Source of the DNA: Gordonia sp. UBA5067 | GTDB taxonomy: Bacteria > Actinomycetota > Actinomycetes > Mycobacteriales > Mycobacteriaceae | DNA: 64,000 bases | Assembly: GCF_002414845.1 (NCBI RefSeq) | Contig: NZ_DIAX01000086.1 | Coordinates: 8,787 to 72,786 of the forward strand | Direction: 5' to 3' | In this document: piece after piece, positions 16,076 through 24,037 of the stretch | Layout: each line of letters opens with the position of its first letter | How positions within the stretch are numbered: position 1 is the stretch's first letter | Program-made: the position numbers and the translations under genes | Notes under the pieces: model-generated | Databases searched by the model: none | The model's input: only the letters and a program-made list of their open reading frames with translations | Told to the model about the DNA's origin: nothing

Positions 16076-17321
16076 CGTGCCGATGCGACCGCTCGACGGC
16101 CTGCGGGTGGTTGAGTTCGCGAGTTTCGTCGCGGGCCCGTCGGCGGGGATGACGCTGGCCCAGCTCGGAGCCGAGGTGATCCGCGTCGATCCATTGGGCG
16201 GGAACTCGGACTATCGGCGCTGGCCGCTCGCTGTCGGATCGCGCGCCGAGCGGGATCAGCGCGGCACGACGGGTGCGCCCGACGGCGAGAGCCTGTACTG
16301 GACGTCGCTGAACCGAGGCAAGAAGTCGATTGCGGTCGATGTCCGCAGTCCGGCGGGCCGGGAACTCGTGATCGCCTTGGCGACCGCCCCCGGCCCCGAC
16401 GCGGGGATTTTCGTGGATAACAACGTCGGCCGACCGTGGCTCTCCCACGAGGTCTTGGCCGCTCGGCGCCCGGACCTGATCACCGTCCATTTCGAAGGCC
16501 ACGCTGATGGTCGCGGTGCCGTCGACTACACGGTCAATGCCGAGGTCGGCGTACCGGAGTTGACCGGTCCGCCGGGCGTGGACCCGGTCAATCACGTCCT
16601 GCCGGCGTGGGATCTCATCGCGGGACAAACCGTGACCACCGCTCTCCTCGCCGCGGTCTATCGGCGCGGCCGCACCGGCGACGGCGCGCAGATCAACATC
16701 GCCTTGGCCGATGTCGCGGCGGCGTGGGTCGCCAATCTCGGCTGGCTCACCGAGGTGGACCAGCGCGGCGACCGTGCGCGCCACGGGAACTATCTGTACG
16801 GCAGCTTCGGCATCGACGTGGTGACTGCCGACGGTGGTCGCGTCTACGTCGTCGCGCTGACGCCGCGGCAGTGGAAGAACCTGACCGAGACAACCAGTAC
16901 GACAACGGTTTTCGCCAATCTCGCCGAGTCGCTTCGCGCCGACTTCGTTACCGACGAGGGCCGCTATCTTCATCGGGAAGCCATCGCGGAGATCATCCGG
17001 CCATGGTTCCGGGAGCGGAGCACTGATCAGGTTCATCAGGCATTATCGGCCGGCGGCGTCCTCTGGGGCCCCTACCAATCCATGGGCGGCTTCACTGACG
17101 ACTTTCACGCCCACCCCTCGTCGGCGCCCGTCCTCGTCGACCTCGAGCAGCCCGGCATCGGCCCGGTCATCTCCGCCAGTGCTCCCATGCGTTTCGGCGG
17201 TGAGTATTCCGGCGCGTCACCCGCCCATGAACTCGGTGCCGATACCGACGAGATTCTGGGGTCAGTGCTCGGCCTCTCCGCCGCCGAGTTGGGCGCTTTG
17301 CGCGTCGCTGGCACCATCTGA
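16068..17321 (+). CDS. CaiB/BaiF CoA-transferase, 2-methylfumaryl-CoA isomerase (Mct)-like
   Basis: 417 residues of the class III CoA-transferase family. Segments that resemble 2-methylfumaryl-CoA isomerase, the intramolecular mesaconyl-CoA C1-C4 CoA transferase, include FVAGPSAGMTLAQLGAEVIR near residue 20, SLNRGKKSIAVDVRSPAG near 82, VDYTVNAEVG near 148, NHVLPAWDLIAGQ near 175 and GNYLYGSFG near 240. The Asp of AWDLIAG is the likely acyl-acceptor. It could instead be a general CoA-transferase or alpha-methylacyl-CoA racemase. ATG 16068 overlaps the thiolase stop by 8 nt. The assignment rests on recalled family patterns, not on an alignment. Confidence 0.65.
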   Translation: MADVPMRPLDGLRVVEFASFVAGPSAGMTLAQLGAEVIRVDPLGGNSDYRRWPLAVGSRAERDQRGTTGAPDGESLYWTSLNRGKKSIAVDVRSPAGRELVIALATAPGPDAGIFVDNNVGRPWLSHEVLAARRPDLITVHFEGHADGRGAVDYTVNAEVGVPELTGPPGVDPVNHVLPAWDLIAGQTVTTALLAAVYRRGRTGDGAQINIALADVAAAWVANLGWLTEVDQRGDRARHGNYLYGSFGIDVVTADGGRVYVVALTPRQWKNLTETTSTTTVFANLAESLRADFVTDEGRYLHREAIAEIIRPWFRERSTDQVHQALSAGGVLWGPYQSMGGFTDDFHAHPSSAPVLVDLEQPGIGPVISASAPMRFGGEYSGASPAHELGADTDEILGSVLGLSAAELGALRVAGTI

Positions 17322-17323
17322 CC

Positions 17324-17365
17324 GTCGACTGTGTCCCGAATCTCGTCGACTGTGCCCGGGTCACG
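17324..17365. repeat. two 21-bp tandem units after the CoA-transferase stop
   Basis: Two units beginning GTCGACTGTG (17324 and 17345) follow the stop directly and share the core CGACTGTGYCC. They resemble the post-stop repeats at 7644 and, on the other strand, 10111. Confidence 0.5.
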
Positions 17366-17437
17366 GTGGATTCGACGGGGTAGCCGGTGACGAGGAGTGT
17401 TTAGCGTGTGGCAATTGGCGGTTACCAAGTCCGTGCA

Positions 17438-17490
17438 CAGGTCGTGGCGCTACCGTTCTCTTGACCTGGGTGGAACGTCAGACTTAGGGT
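17438..17490 (+). promoter_or_regulatory. promoter region of the 17536 dehydrogenase operon
   Basis: TTGACC at 17461-17466 and TAGGGT at 17485-17490, 18 bp apart, make a good sigmaA-type promoter about 45 bp before the start codon. Just upstream, CAGGTCGTGGCGCTA at 17438-17452 is identical to a 15-mer before the Uma2 gene (57825-57839), each followed by a TANNNT. Confidence 0.5.
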
Positions 17491-17535
17491 GGACCACAGA
17501 CCGATCGATCGCTCGGTTGGAAGTGGAGCAAGAAG

Positions 17536-18756
17536 ATGCCGATTGACCTGTCGTACTCACCTGAGGTTGACGACCTGGTAGCTCGTACCTCGGAGTTCAT
17601 CGCCGAGCAGGTGCTGCCTGTGGAGAATCGGTTCGACGGCGACATCGAAGCCGCCGGCGGCGACGATCTGCGGCGGGAACTCAACGCGAAGGCGAAGGCG
17701 GCCGGCATCTTCGCCCCCCATGCGCCGGTCGAGTACGGCGGGCTCGGCCTGAACATGTCCGACCGCTCGCCGGTGTTCACCGCCGCCGGCGCCTCCACCT
17801 TCGGCCCGGTAGCGCTGCACATCGGCGCCCCCGACGAGGGCAACATTCACATGCTCGCCCACATCGCGAGCGAGCACCAACGCGACAAATACCTCGGGCC
17901 GCTGGCCACTGGGGAGGTCCGAAGTGCATTCGCGATGACCGAACCCGCGCCGGCCGGGGCGGGCGCGGACCCCAACCAACTGTCGACGACGGCGACCAAG
18001 GTCGACGGCGGCTGGACGATCTCCGGCCGCAAGCGGTTCATCACCGGCGCCGACGGGGCCGGTTTCTACATCATCATGGCGCGCACCGCCGGGCAGGTCG
18101 GCGATCGTGGCGGCGCCACGATGTTCCTGGCGCCCGCCGAGACCTCCGGGATCAGCGTTGATCGGCACGTCAACGTCATCGACAAGTCGATGATCGGCGG
18201 TCACTGCGAGGTGACGTTTGCCGACGTCTTCGTCCCCGACGAGGATGTTCTCGGTGAGGTCGACGAGGGGTATCGCTATGCGCAGGTTCGATTGGGGCCC
18301 GCGCGCATGACGCACGTGATGCGGTGGCTCGGGTCGGCCCAGCGTGCCCACGCCGTTGCCGTCGACTACGTGCGCGACCGCGACGGGTTCGGTGGCAAGC
18401 TCGCCGACCTCGGCATGATCCAGCAGATGGTGGCCGACAACGAGATTGACCTGGCCGCCGCGCGAGCCCTGCTGCAGCGAGCCTGCTACGAGCTGGATCA
18501 GGGCGAACACGCCTCGGATTCGACATCGATCGCCAAGACCTTCGGCGCCGAGGCGTTCTGCCGGGTTGCTGACCGCTCTATCCAGATGTGCGGCGGCCTG
18601 GGCGTCTCCGCGGACCTGCCGCTGGCACGCCTCGCCGATGAGCTACGACCGTTCCGGATCTACGACGGGCCGTCGGAAGTACATCGCTGGGCGATCGCCA
18701 AACGCGCCGTCGGCCGTGCCCGCAAGGCGGCCCAACGAAGGGGAGACCATGCCTGA
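17536..18756 (+). CDS. acyl-CoA dehydrogenase (ACAD10/11-like)
   Basis: 406 residues. It has FAMTEPAPAGAGAD near residue 135 and a C-terminal DGPSEVHRW in place of the common EGTSEIQ. That C-terminal form is seen in the ACAD10/11 and phosphotransferase-linked group. The following gene encodes an APH-fold protein, and in eukaryotic ACAD10/11 the same two domains are fused; the pair may act on 4-hydroxyacyl-CoA by phosphorylation and elimination (inference from that family). ATG follows GGAG, and the next gene overlaps by 8 nt. Confidence 0.85.
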   Translation: MPIDLSYSPEVDDLVARTSEFIAEQVLPVENRFDGDIEAAGGDDLRRELNAKAKAAGIFAPHAPVEYGGLGLNMSDRSPVFTAAGASTFGPVALHIGAPDEGNIHMLAHIASEHQRDKYLGPLATGEVRSAFAMTEPAPAGAGADPNQLSTTATKVDGGWTISGRKRFITGADGAGFYIIMARTAGQVGDRGGATMFLAPAETSGISVDRHVNVIDKSMIGGHCEVTFADVFVPDEDVLGEVDEGYRYAQVRLGPARMTHVMRWLGSAQRAHAVAVDYVRDRDGFGGKLADLGMIQQMVADNEIDLAAARALLQRACYELDQGEHASDSTSIAKTFGAEAFCRVADRSIQMCGGLGVSADLPLARLADELRPFRIYDGPSEVHRWAIAKRAVGRARKAAQRRGDHA

Positions 18757-19765
18757 CCATCCGGGCCTGAGTGCCGAGGCGCTTCGAAAGTTGCTGACCG
18801 CCAACGGGGTTGATGTCGTCGGCGAGCTGAACATCGAGCTGATCAGCGGTGGGCGTTCCAACCTGACCTTCACCGTGTCCGACGATGAGCACCACTGGGT
18901 CGCCCGCCGCCCGCCGATGGGCGGACTGACCCCGTCGGCCCACGACATGGAGCGTGAATGGGCGGTCACCTCTGCATTGGCGGCCACTGACGTTCCCGTC
19001 CCGCCGACCGTCGCGATCGACCGAAAGGGAGAGTTCATCGGGGCGCCCTGCACGATCGTCGAGTTCGTCGACGGCCAGGTGATTCGGACGGCCGAGGACT
19101 TGCGAGCATGGACCGACGAACAGGTGCAGGCCAACTTTGACTCGCTCGTTCATACGCTTGCCCGGCTGCATGCGGTCGACTATCAGGCCGTCGGACTCGG
19201 CGACTTCGGTCGGCCCGAGGGTTTCGCCGGGCGGCAGGTCAAACTGTGGGGCCGGCAGTGGGGTTTGGTGAAGACCCGCGAACTGTCCGACGTCGAGGCA
19301 CTCGTCGCCAAACTCTCGGCCCGTGTCCCGAGCGATGCGCGCAACACGATCGTGCACGGCGACTTTCGCGTCGACAACACCATCATCGGCCGGGACGATC
19401 CGGCCAGGGTGGCTGCGGTCGTCGACTGGGAGATGGCCGCGCTGGGTGACCCGCTCACCGATGCCGCGCTCATGTGTATCTATCGCCAACCCGTGTTTGC
19501 GACGGTCCTCGGCTTCGAGGCGGCGTGGACCAGCGACCGCTATCCGAATGCCGAGGAGATGGCGCAGGCCTACGCTGCGGCGACGGGAACAGACTTGGGC
19601 GACTGGGACTTCTACCTTGGCTTGGCGAATCTCAAACTCGGCGTCATCGCCGAGGGCATCACCCATCGGGCGCTGCTCGGCGGGTCATCGGGGGCAGTGG
19701 GCGCCGAGCGGGCCGCCGAGGCGACCGGTGCGTTCATCGCGGCGGGGCTGCGCGCCGTTTCGTAG
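18749..19765 (+). CDS. APH-fold phosphotransferase (FadE36-like)
   Basis: 338 residues. It has a kinase-like fold with the catalytic loop IVHGDFRVDN near residue 205 and the metal motif VVDWEMAALGDP near 228. It is related to the proteins annotated FadE36 in mycobacteria and to the kinase domain of ACAD10/11. It is not likely to be an antibiotic kinase: it sits in an acyl-CoA operon and overlaps the dehydrogenase gene by 8 nt. It probably phosphorylates a hydroxyacyl-CoA. GGGGAGA precedes the ATG. The stop codon abuts the stop of the convergent phosphatase gene with no gap. Confidence 0.8.
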   Translation: MPDHPGLSAEALRKLLTANGVDVVGELNIELISGGRSNLTFTVSDDEHHWVARRPPMGGLTPSAHDMEREWAVTSALAATDVPVPPTVAIDRKGEFIGAPCTIVEFVDGQVIRTAEDLRAWTDEQVQANFDSLVHTLARLHAVDYQAVGLGDFGRPEGFAGRQVKLWGRQWGLVKTRELSDVEALVAKLSARVPSDARNTIVHGDFRVDNTIIGRDDPARVAAVVDWEMAALGDPLTDAALMCIYRQPVFATVLGFEAAWTSDRYPNAEEMAQAYAAATGTDLGDWDFYLGLANLKLGVIAEGITHRALLGGSSGAVGAERAAEATGAFIAAGLRAVS

Positions 19766-20449
19766 TCAGCGGAAGGTCGTGATCCCGCCGTCGCGGTCGG
19801 ACAGGTGCAGGTGCTCGTTGACCGACAACACGGTCACGCCCTGACGCCCGACGATGACCCTGGTGATGGACGCGTTCATCATCGAGGCGGCCAGTTGTGG
19901 CCAGTGCTGCGCGGGGACGCCCAGCTGCTGGGCGAGCCACAGCGTGATTGAACCTGCCGACGACACGACGAGAACGTTGCGTCCCGACCCCGCCGATTCG
20001 ACGGCGCGCTGGCCGGCGCGTGCCACGCGCCGCGCATACGCGTCGAACGACTCCGCCGCCGACTCGGCGACCTCGCCTCGGACCCACGCGCCCAAGACCG
20101 CGTCGAGGGACTGCTGGAAGCTGCGGCCGTCGGCCAACTGGGCCGTCGTGGGCGCACCCATGAGTCCGGCGAGATCGTACTCGTCCCACCCCTCGTCGAT
20201 CGACGCGTCCGGTCGTTCGGCAAAGGCGTCGAGCACCCCGGCCAGCGTCTGCTGCTGCCGGGCCAGCCCCCCGCTCACCGCGGTGGTGAACCGAGGGATC
20301 AGTCCGGACAGGACGGTACCGGTGACCTGCGCCTGCATCTGCCCGGTAGCGGTGAGGCCGCCCGAGATCGGACCGTCGTCGATGTGGTCGGCGGCGCCGT
20401 ATGCCGACGCGTGCGCTTGACCGTGTCGTACCAGGTAGAGGGAACCCAT
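19766..20449 (-). CDS. histidine phosphatase (phosphoglycerate mutase family)
   Basis: 227 residues from the ATG that places the catalytic RHG motif (LYLVRHGQAHAS) near the N-terminus, as usual; a GTG ten codons upstream is possible. The second active-site His lies in a segment ending VVSSAGS near residue 160, where the usual SHG is replaced by SAG, so the second catalytic His is missing at its usual place. This raises doubt about normal phosphatase activity. Substrate unknown. It is divergent from the ROK regulator, whose promoter overlaps its upstream region. Confidence 0.75.
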   Translation of the reverse strand: MGSLYLVRHGQAHASAYGAADHIDDGPISGGLTATGQMQAQVTGTVLSGLIPRFTTAVSGGLARQQQTLAGVLDAFAERPDASIDEGWDEYDLAGLMGAPTTAQLADGRSFQQSLDAVLGAWVRGEVAESAAESFDAYARRVARAGQRAVESAGSGRNVLVVSSAGSITLWLAQQLGVPAQHWPQLAASMMNASITRVIVGRQGVTVLSVNEHLHLSDRDGGITTFR

Positions 20450-20507
20450 GGCATCAGCGTATCGGGTGACGCGGACCACGATTCGGCGCTCGAGGGTGGT
20501 TCGCGTA

Positions 20508-20537
20508 TTGCATCGCGCGGCCTTGCGCTGCTAACTT
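20508..20537 (+). promoter_or_regulatory. sigmaA-type promoter for the leader ORF and ROK gene
   Basis: TTGCAT (20508-20513), 18 bp, TAACTT (20532-20537). The predicted start near 20544 gives a leader of about 200 nt before the ROK start codon. Confidence 0.6.
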
Positions 20538-20540
20538 GGC

Positions 20541-20560
20541 CGACATGTCGTCGCATGCGA
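20541..20560. promoter_or_regulatory. two abutting 10-bp perfect palindromes
   Basis: CGACATGTCG is followed at once by TCGCATGCGA, each its own reverse complement, at the predicted transcription start. This is a plausible operator for the ROK protein itself or another dimeric regulator. Confidence 0.45.
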
Positions 20561-20583
20561 ACTGCGCCCCGGAGGTCACCTAC

Positions 20584-20649
20584 GTGACCACTGCGCTGGG
20601 CTGCCGTCTCCCGCTTGCGCGAATGCTGTGTTGTTGCCGAATGCACTGA
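20584..20649 (+). CDS. polycysteine leader peptide ORF
   Basis: 21 codons from GTG to TGA: MTTALGCRLPLARMLCCCRMH. GGAGG at 20571-20575 stands 8 nt before the start, and a sigmaA-like promoter lies about 50 bp upstream. Three Cys codons in a row near the stop match the cysteine-sensing short ORFs known from mycobacteria, in which ribosome stalling at Cys codons when charged tRNA-Cys is scarce alters expression of the downstream gene. Here the downstream gene, 98 nt away, is the ROK regulator. It is too short for routine gene callers. The function is inference. Confidence 0.6.
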   Translation: MTTALGCRLPLARMLCCCRMH

Positions 20650-20747
20650 ACGTTCTATCCCAGTGCCCCGATCCCGGGCCGCCCGCATTCACCCCGCCGA
20701 CGCTGATGAGCGCTTGCTCGCGTGGGCACACACCTCAGGACAACGCC

Positions 20748-22034
20748 ATGACCAGCATTCTGGATCTCCCCGCCACCCCGGTCCGGCTCGCCCCGGCTCA
20801 ACGCTCCCCGCACGTCCGTTCACCGCGCCCGATCGGTGCGCCGGCGCCGGCACGGCATCGGCCCGACCACCACGTGCACGTCACGACGCCGGACCTCGCA
20901 CTGTCGGACAGGCCCGCCGCGAAGGTGTTGCGCGCCGTTCGCCTCGCCTCGCCGGTGTTTCGCGACGAGATCGCGGAGTCCACCGGGCTGTCCGTCTCGA
21001 CGGTGAACCGCCAGGTGGGCGCCCTCCTCAAGGCCGGTCTGATCCGTGAGCGAAGCGACCTCGCACCCGCCGGCGCCGTCGGCCGGCCCCGATTACCCGT
21101 GGAGATCTCTGTCGCCGAGCATCTGACCATCGGTGTGCACATCGGCTACAAGGTCACCTCGATCACTGCACATGACCTGCTGCACCGCGTCGTCGGCGCG
21201 ATCTCGGTGCCGACTCCCGCCGATGCGGGGGCCGAGAACACCCTCGTCTCCTTGGCGCACAGCGTGTCGGGCTTCCTCGCGCGGTGGCGCAACCGGGAGA
21301 TCCGCTGGGTCGGGGTCACGCTCGGCGGACGGGTGCAGGACGGCGGTGTCGTCGACCACCCGCGGCTGGGCTGGTCGCAGGCCCAGGTCGGCAGAATCTT
21401 CGCACAAACCCTGGGCTACCCGGTGTCGGTGGCGTCGCACGTGGAGGCGATGGCCGCCGCCGAGTTGGTCGCCAATCCCGCTCAGCGATCGAGCTTCCTC
21501 TACTTCTATGCCCGCGAAATGGTGGGCGTCGCGTTCAGTGTCGACGGTTCGGTGCACACACCGAGCGGTGGGCCGCCGGTGATCGGGCACTTCCCGATCG
21601 GGGCGACGGCGTTGATCGACCCGCACCGCACCGGCCAGCTTGAGGCCGCGACCAGCGATACCGGCATCGTCGCCGCTGCTCGAGCCGCCGGCCTCGATCT
21701 CGCCGACATCGCCGAGGTCCACGAGGCGGCCCGCGACGGCAACGAGATCGCCCGGGACATCTTGACCGAGCGCGCCGAGGTCCTCGGTCGGGCGGTCGCG
21801 TTGATCGCCGACATCTTCAACCCCGATCATGTGGTGCTCGGCGGGCAGGCCTTCACCGATGCACCGCAGACGCTGCCGGTGGTGGCAAAGGTCATTCGGG
21901 ACACCAGTGTCACCGGTCGGCGGGATGTCCGGGTGTCCCGGGCCGGGGTGACCGTTCAGCAGCAGGCCGCCGGGGCCGTCTCGCTCGATGCGCTGTACGC
22001 CGATCCGCTCGGCGCCATCGCGATCACCGACTGA
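20748..22034 (+). CDS. ROK-family transcriptional regulator (NagC/XylR type)
   Basis: 428 residues. A Pro/Arg-rich unstructured N-terminus of about 55 residues comes first. A winged HTH follows (VFRDEIAESTGLSVSTVNRQ then VGALLKAGLIRE, about 80-115), then an ROK fold with an ATP-loop-like segment ending VGVTLGGRV and a C-terminal VVLGGQAF. No intact zinc-cysteine motif of sugar kinases is seen, so it acts as a regulator. It is similar in build to mycobacterial Rv0485. ATG 20748 is preceded by TCAGGA; longer in-frame starts run into the leader ORF. No sugar genes are nearby, so the effector is unknown. Confidence 0.85.
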   Translation: MTSILDLPATPVRLAPAQRSPHVRSPRPIGAPAPARHRPDHHVHVTTPDLALSDRPAAKVLRAVRLASPVFRDEIAESTGLSVSTVNRQVGALLKAGLIRERSDLAPAGAVGRPRLPVEISVAEHLTIGVHIGYKVTSITAHDLLHRVVGAISVPTPADAGAENTLVSLAHSVSGFLARWRNREIRWVGVTLGGRVQDGGVVDHPRLGWSQAQVGRIFAQTLGYPVSVASHVEAMAAAELVANPAQRSSFLYFYAREMVGVAFSVDGSVHTPSGGPPVIGHFPIGATALIDPHRTGQLEAATSDTGIVAAARAAGLDLADIAEVHEAARDGNEIARDILTERAEVLGRAVALIADIFNPDHVVLGGQAFTDAPQTLPVVAKVIRDTSVTGRRDVRVSRAGVTVQQQAAGAVSLDALYADPLGAIAITD

Positions 22035-22036
22035 TC

Positions 22037-22116
22037 GCTGCTGAAAACCGCACCGTGGCGCCCCGCCGACGTGATAGTCACATCGGTGGGGCGCCCACGG
22101 AACGGATCTCCGCAGC
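22037..22116. repeat. dispersed inverted-repeat element, copy B (also a long hairpin)
   Basis: 80 bp between convergent genes. End arms GCTGCTGAAAACC (22037-22049) and GGATCTCCGCAGC (22104-22116) pair in 10 of 13 positions. Inside, CCGTGGCGCCCC and GGGGCGCCCACGG pair with one bulge around an inner stem CCGACGTGA/TCACATCGG, making one long hairpin. This can end transcription of the ROK gene and of the opposing ABC genes. GTGATAGTCAC is at the same offset as in copies A and C. Confidence 0.75.
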
Positions 22117-22124
22117 GGCGGCGA

Positions 22125-22958
22125 TCAGTCGGTCGTGCGACGGTAGTAGGCGCGCAGGGCGATCGGCGCGAAGACTGCCGTTAACACCACGGACCAGATG
22201 ATGGTCGCCAGAATCGGGTGTTGCAGGGGCCACGGCGCGGTCGATGGCGCGGCCGGACCGTTGCCCCACAGCACGCGCATCGCCTGGACCAGTGCCGAGA
22301 TCGGATTCCATTCCGCGATCATGCGCAGCCACGCCGGCATCGGCGCGGTCGGCACGAAGGCGTTGGACAGGAAGGTCACCGGGAACAGCGTCGTGAACAT
22401 GAAACCGTTCACCGCCTCGGTGGTCTTGAGCCAAGAACCGGCCAGCAGGCCGAACCAGATCATCGAAAAGCCGAACAACAGGACCAGCGCGAAGGCGAGC
22501 ACCGCTTCGGGAATCGAGTTGCGGATGCGCCAGCCGATGGCCAGACCGGTGACCGCCATGACGAGGATGCCGATCGAGGAGTGGAGCAACGCGGCGATGG
22601 CGCGGCCGATGATGACCGACGACTGGTGGATCGGCAGGGACCGGAAGCGGTCGATGATGCCCTTCTCCAGGTCACCGGTGATCCCGTTGGCGACGACGAA
22701 TGCGGTGAATACGATCGTCTGGCCCATGATGCCGGGGAGCAGGAATTCCTTGTAGTTGCTGCCGGGTACCGCGATCGAGGAGCCGAACACGAAGGCGAAC
22801 AGCAGCACGAACATGATCGGCTGGAACGTCACGTCGGCCAGCATCTCCGGCATGCGCTTGGTATGGATCAGGTTGCGGCGCACCATGATCCATGACTGGC
22901 GCCACAGACTGGTAGGCGCCGCCAGGACGGTCGCGGAATTGGCGGTGGTCGTGGTCAT
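22125..22958 (-). CDS. ABC-2 type transporter permease (DrrB-like)
   Basis: 277 residues with about six membrane segments and the ABC-2 hallmarks: a cytoplasmic N-terminus with RNLIHTKRMPEML, FLLPGIMGQT, DRFRSLPIHQSS and a late NPISALVQAMR. With the ATPase encoded just upstream (4-nt overlap) it forms a DrrAB-type exporter of a hydrophobic compound. Substrate unknown; in mycolic-acid bacteria such systems export lipids or drugs. It is the last gene of the minus-strand set beginning at the double-TetR gene. Confidence 0.9.
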   Translation of the reverse strand: MTTTTANSATVLAAPTSLWRQSWIMVRRNLIHTKRMPEMLADVTFQPIMFVLLFAFVFGSSIAVPGSNYKEFLLPGIMGQTIVFTAFVVANGITGDLEKGIIDRFRSLPIHQSSVIIGRAIAALLHSSIGILVMAVTGLAIGWRIRNSIPEAVLAFALVLLFGFSMIWFGLLAGSWLKTTEAVNGFMFTTLFPVTFLSNAFVPTAPMPAWLRMIAEWNPISALVQAMRVLWGNGPAAPSTAPWPLQHPILATIIWSVVLTAVFAPIALRAYYRRTTD

Positions 22959-23932
22959 TGCCCGGGCTCCTGCTCGTTGTCGTCGGATTCGGTGCGGCGG
23001 CCGGTCAGCGACAAGAAGACGTCGTCGAGGCTCGGTCGGGCCAGGCCCAGGTCATCGACGGCGATGCCGGACTCGTCGAGCCAGCCGGCGGCGGTGGTCA
23101 GGTCGGCCAGCCCGCCGGCCGCGGTCGTGATGCGGCGGGCGCTGGATTCGATGAACACTTCGTTGCCCGACCGCCGCAGCACGGCGGCGGCGGCGGATAG
23201 GTCGTCGGCGTGGGACACGGTCAGCACGAGGCTCGCCGCGCCTGCCCGCTCCTTCAGCTGCAACGCGGTGCCGTGCTCGATGATGCGCCCATGATCGACG
23301 ACGACGATATCGTCGGCGAGCTGATCGGCCTCCTCGAGGTATTGGGTGGTGAGCAGCAGCGTGGTCCCGTCGTCGACCAGCGCGCGCAGCACGTCCCACA
23401 ACTCGGTGCGGCTGCGCGGGTCGAGGCCGGTCGTCGGTTCGTCGAGGAACAGGACGGGCGGCGCGGCGAGCAGGCTGACCGCCAGGTCGAGGCGTCGGCG
23501 CATGCCGCCGGAGTAGGCCTTGACCTGCTTGTCGGCGGCTGCGGTCAACGAGAACTGCTCGAGCAGCTGGTCGCCGCGTGCCGCCAGTGCCTTGCGGCCG
23601 ATACCGTAGAGCCCCCCGATCATCGCGATGTTCTCCCGGCCGGTGAGGATCTCGTCGACGGTCGCCGCCTGTCCGGTCAGGCCCATACTGCGGCGCACCT
23701 CGTCGGGATGGGTCAGCACGTCGTAGCCGGCCACGCGGGCGGTGCCGCTCGTCGGCTCGGACAGCGTGGTCATCATGCGGACCGTCGTCGTCTTGCCGGC
23801 GCCGTTGGGGCCGAGCAGGCCCAAGACGGTGCCGCGCGGCACCTGGAAACTGATCCCGTCGACGGCAGTGAAGTCGCCGAACCGCTTGACGAGGTCGATG
23901 GCTTCGATGGCGAGGTCGTGGGCGTCGGTCAT
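22955..23932 (-). CDS. ABC transporter ATPase (DrrA-like)
   Basis: 325 residues. Walker A GPNGAGKTT near residue 43, signature YSGGMRRRLD near 140, Walker B LFLDEPTTGLD near 160, and the Q-form switch loop TTQYLEEAD near 195 are all those of daunorubicin-resistance type ATPases, including the C-terminal extension of about 90 residues. It powers the DrrB-like permease, with which it shares a 4-nt ATGA overlap. The stop of the cyclase gene is 105 bp upstream, so co-transcription with the cyclase is possible. Confidence 0.9.
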   Translation of the reverse strand: MTDAHDLAIEAIDLVKRFGDFTAVDGISFQVPRGTVLGLLGPNGAGKTTTVRMMTTLSEPTSGTARVAGYDVLTHPDEVRRSMGLTGQAATVDEILTGRENIAMIGGLYGIGRKALAARGDQLLEQFSLTAAADKQVKAYSGGMRRRLDLAVSLLAAPPVLFLDEPTTGLDPRSRTELWDVLRALVDDGTTLLLTTQYLEEADQLADDIVVVDHGRIIEHGTALQLKERAGAASLVLTVSHADDLSAAAAVLRRSGNEVFIESSARRITTAAGGLADLTTAAGWLDESGIAVDDLGLARPSLDDVFLSLTGRRTESDDNEQEPGQ

Positions 23933-24037
23933 GGTTCTCGACGGTAGGCGAGAGGTCCGACAGTGCGCTAGCAGTTTTTTCCGAGGCCAGGCACGAGAAC
24001 ACCACTACCGGGGACGAAGGGCCCTGAAGTGTCGGAT

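Noticed and set aside
18749..19765. Aminoglycoside resistance kinase
   Set aside because: The fold is APH-like, but the gene overlaps an acyl-CoA dehydrogenase gene and matches the FadE36/ACAD10-type kinase, so drug resistance is unlikely.
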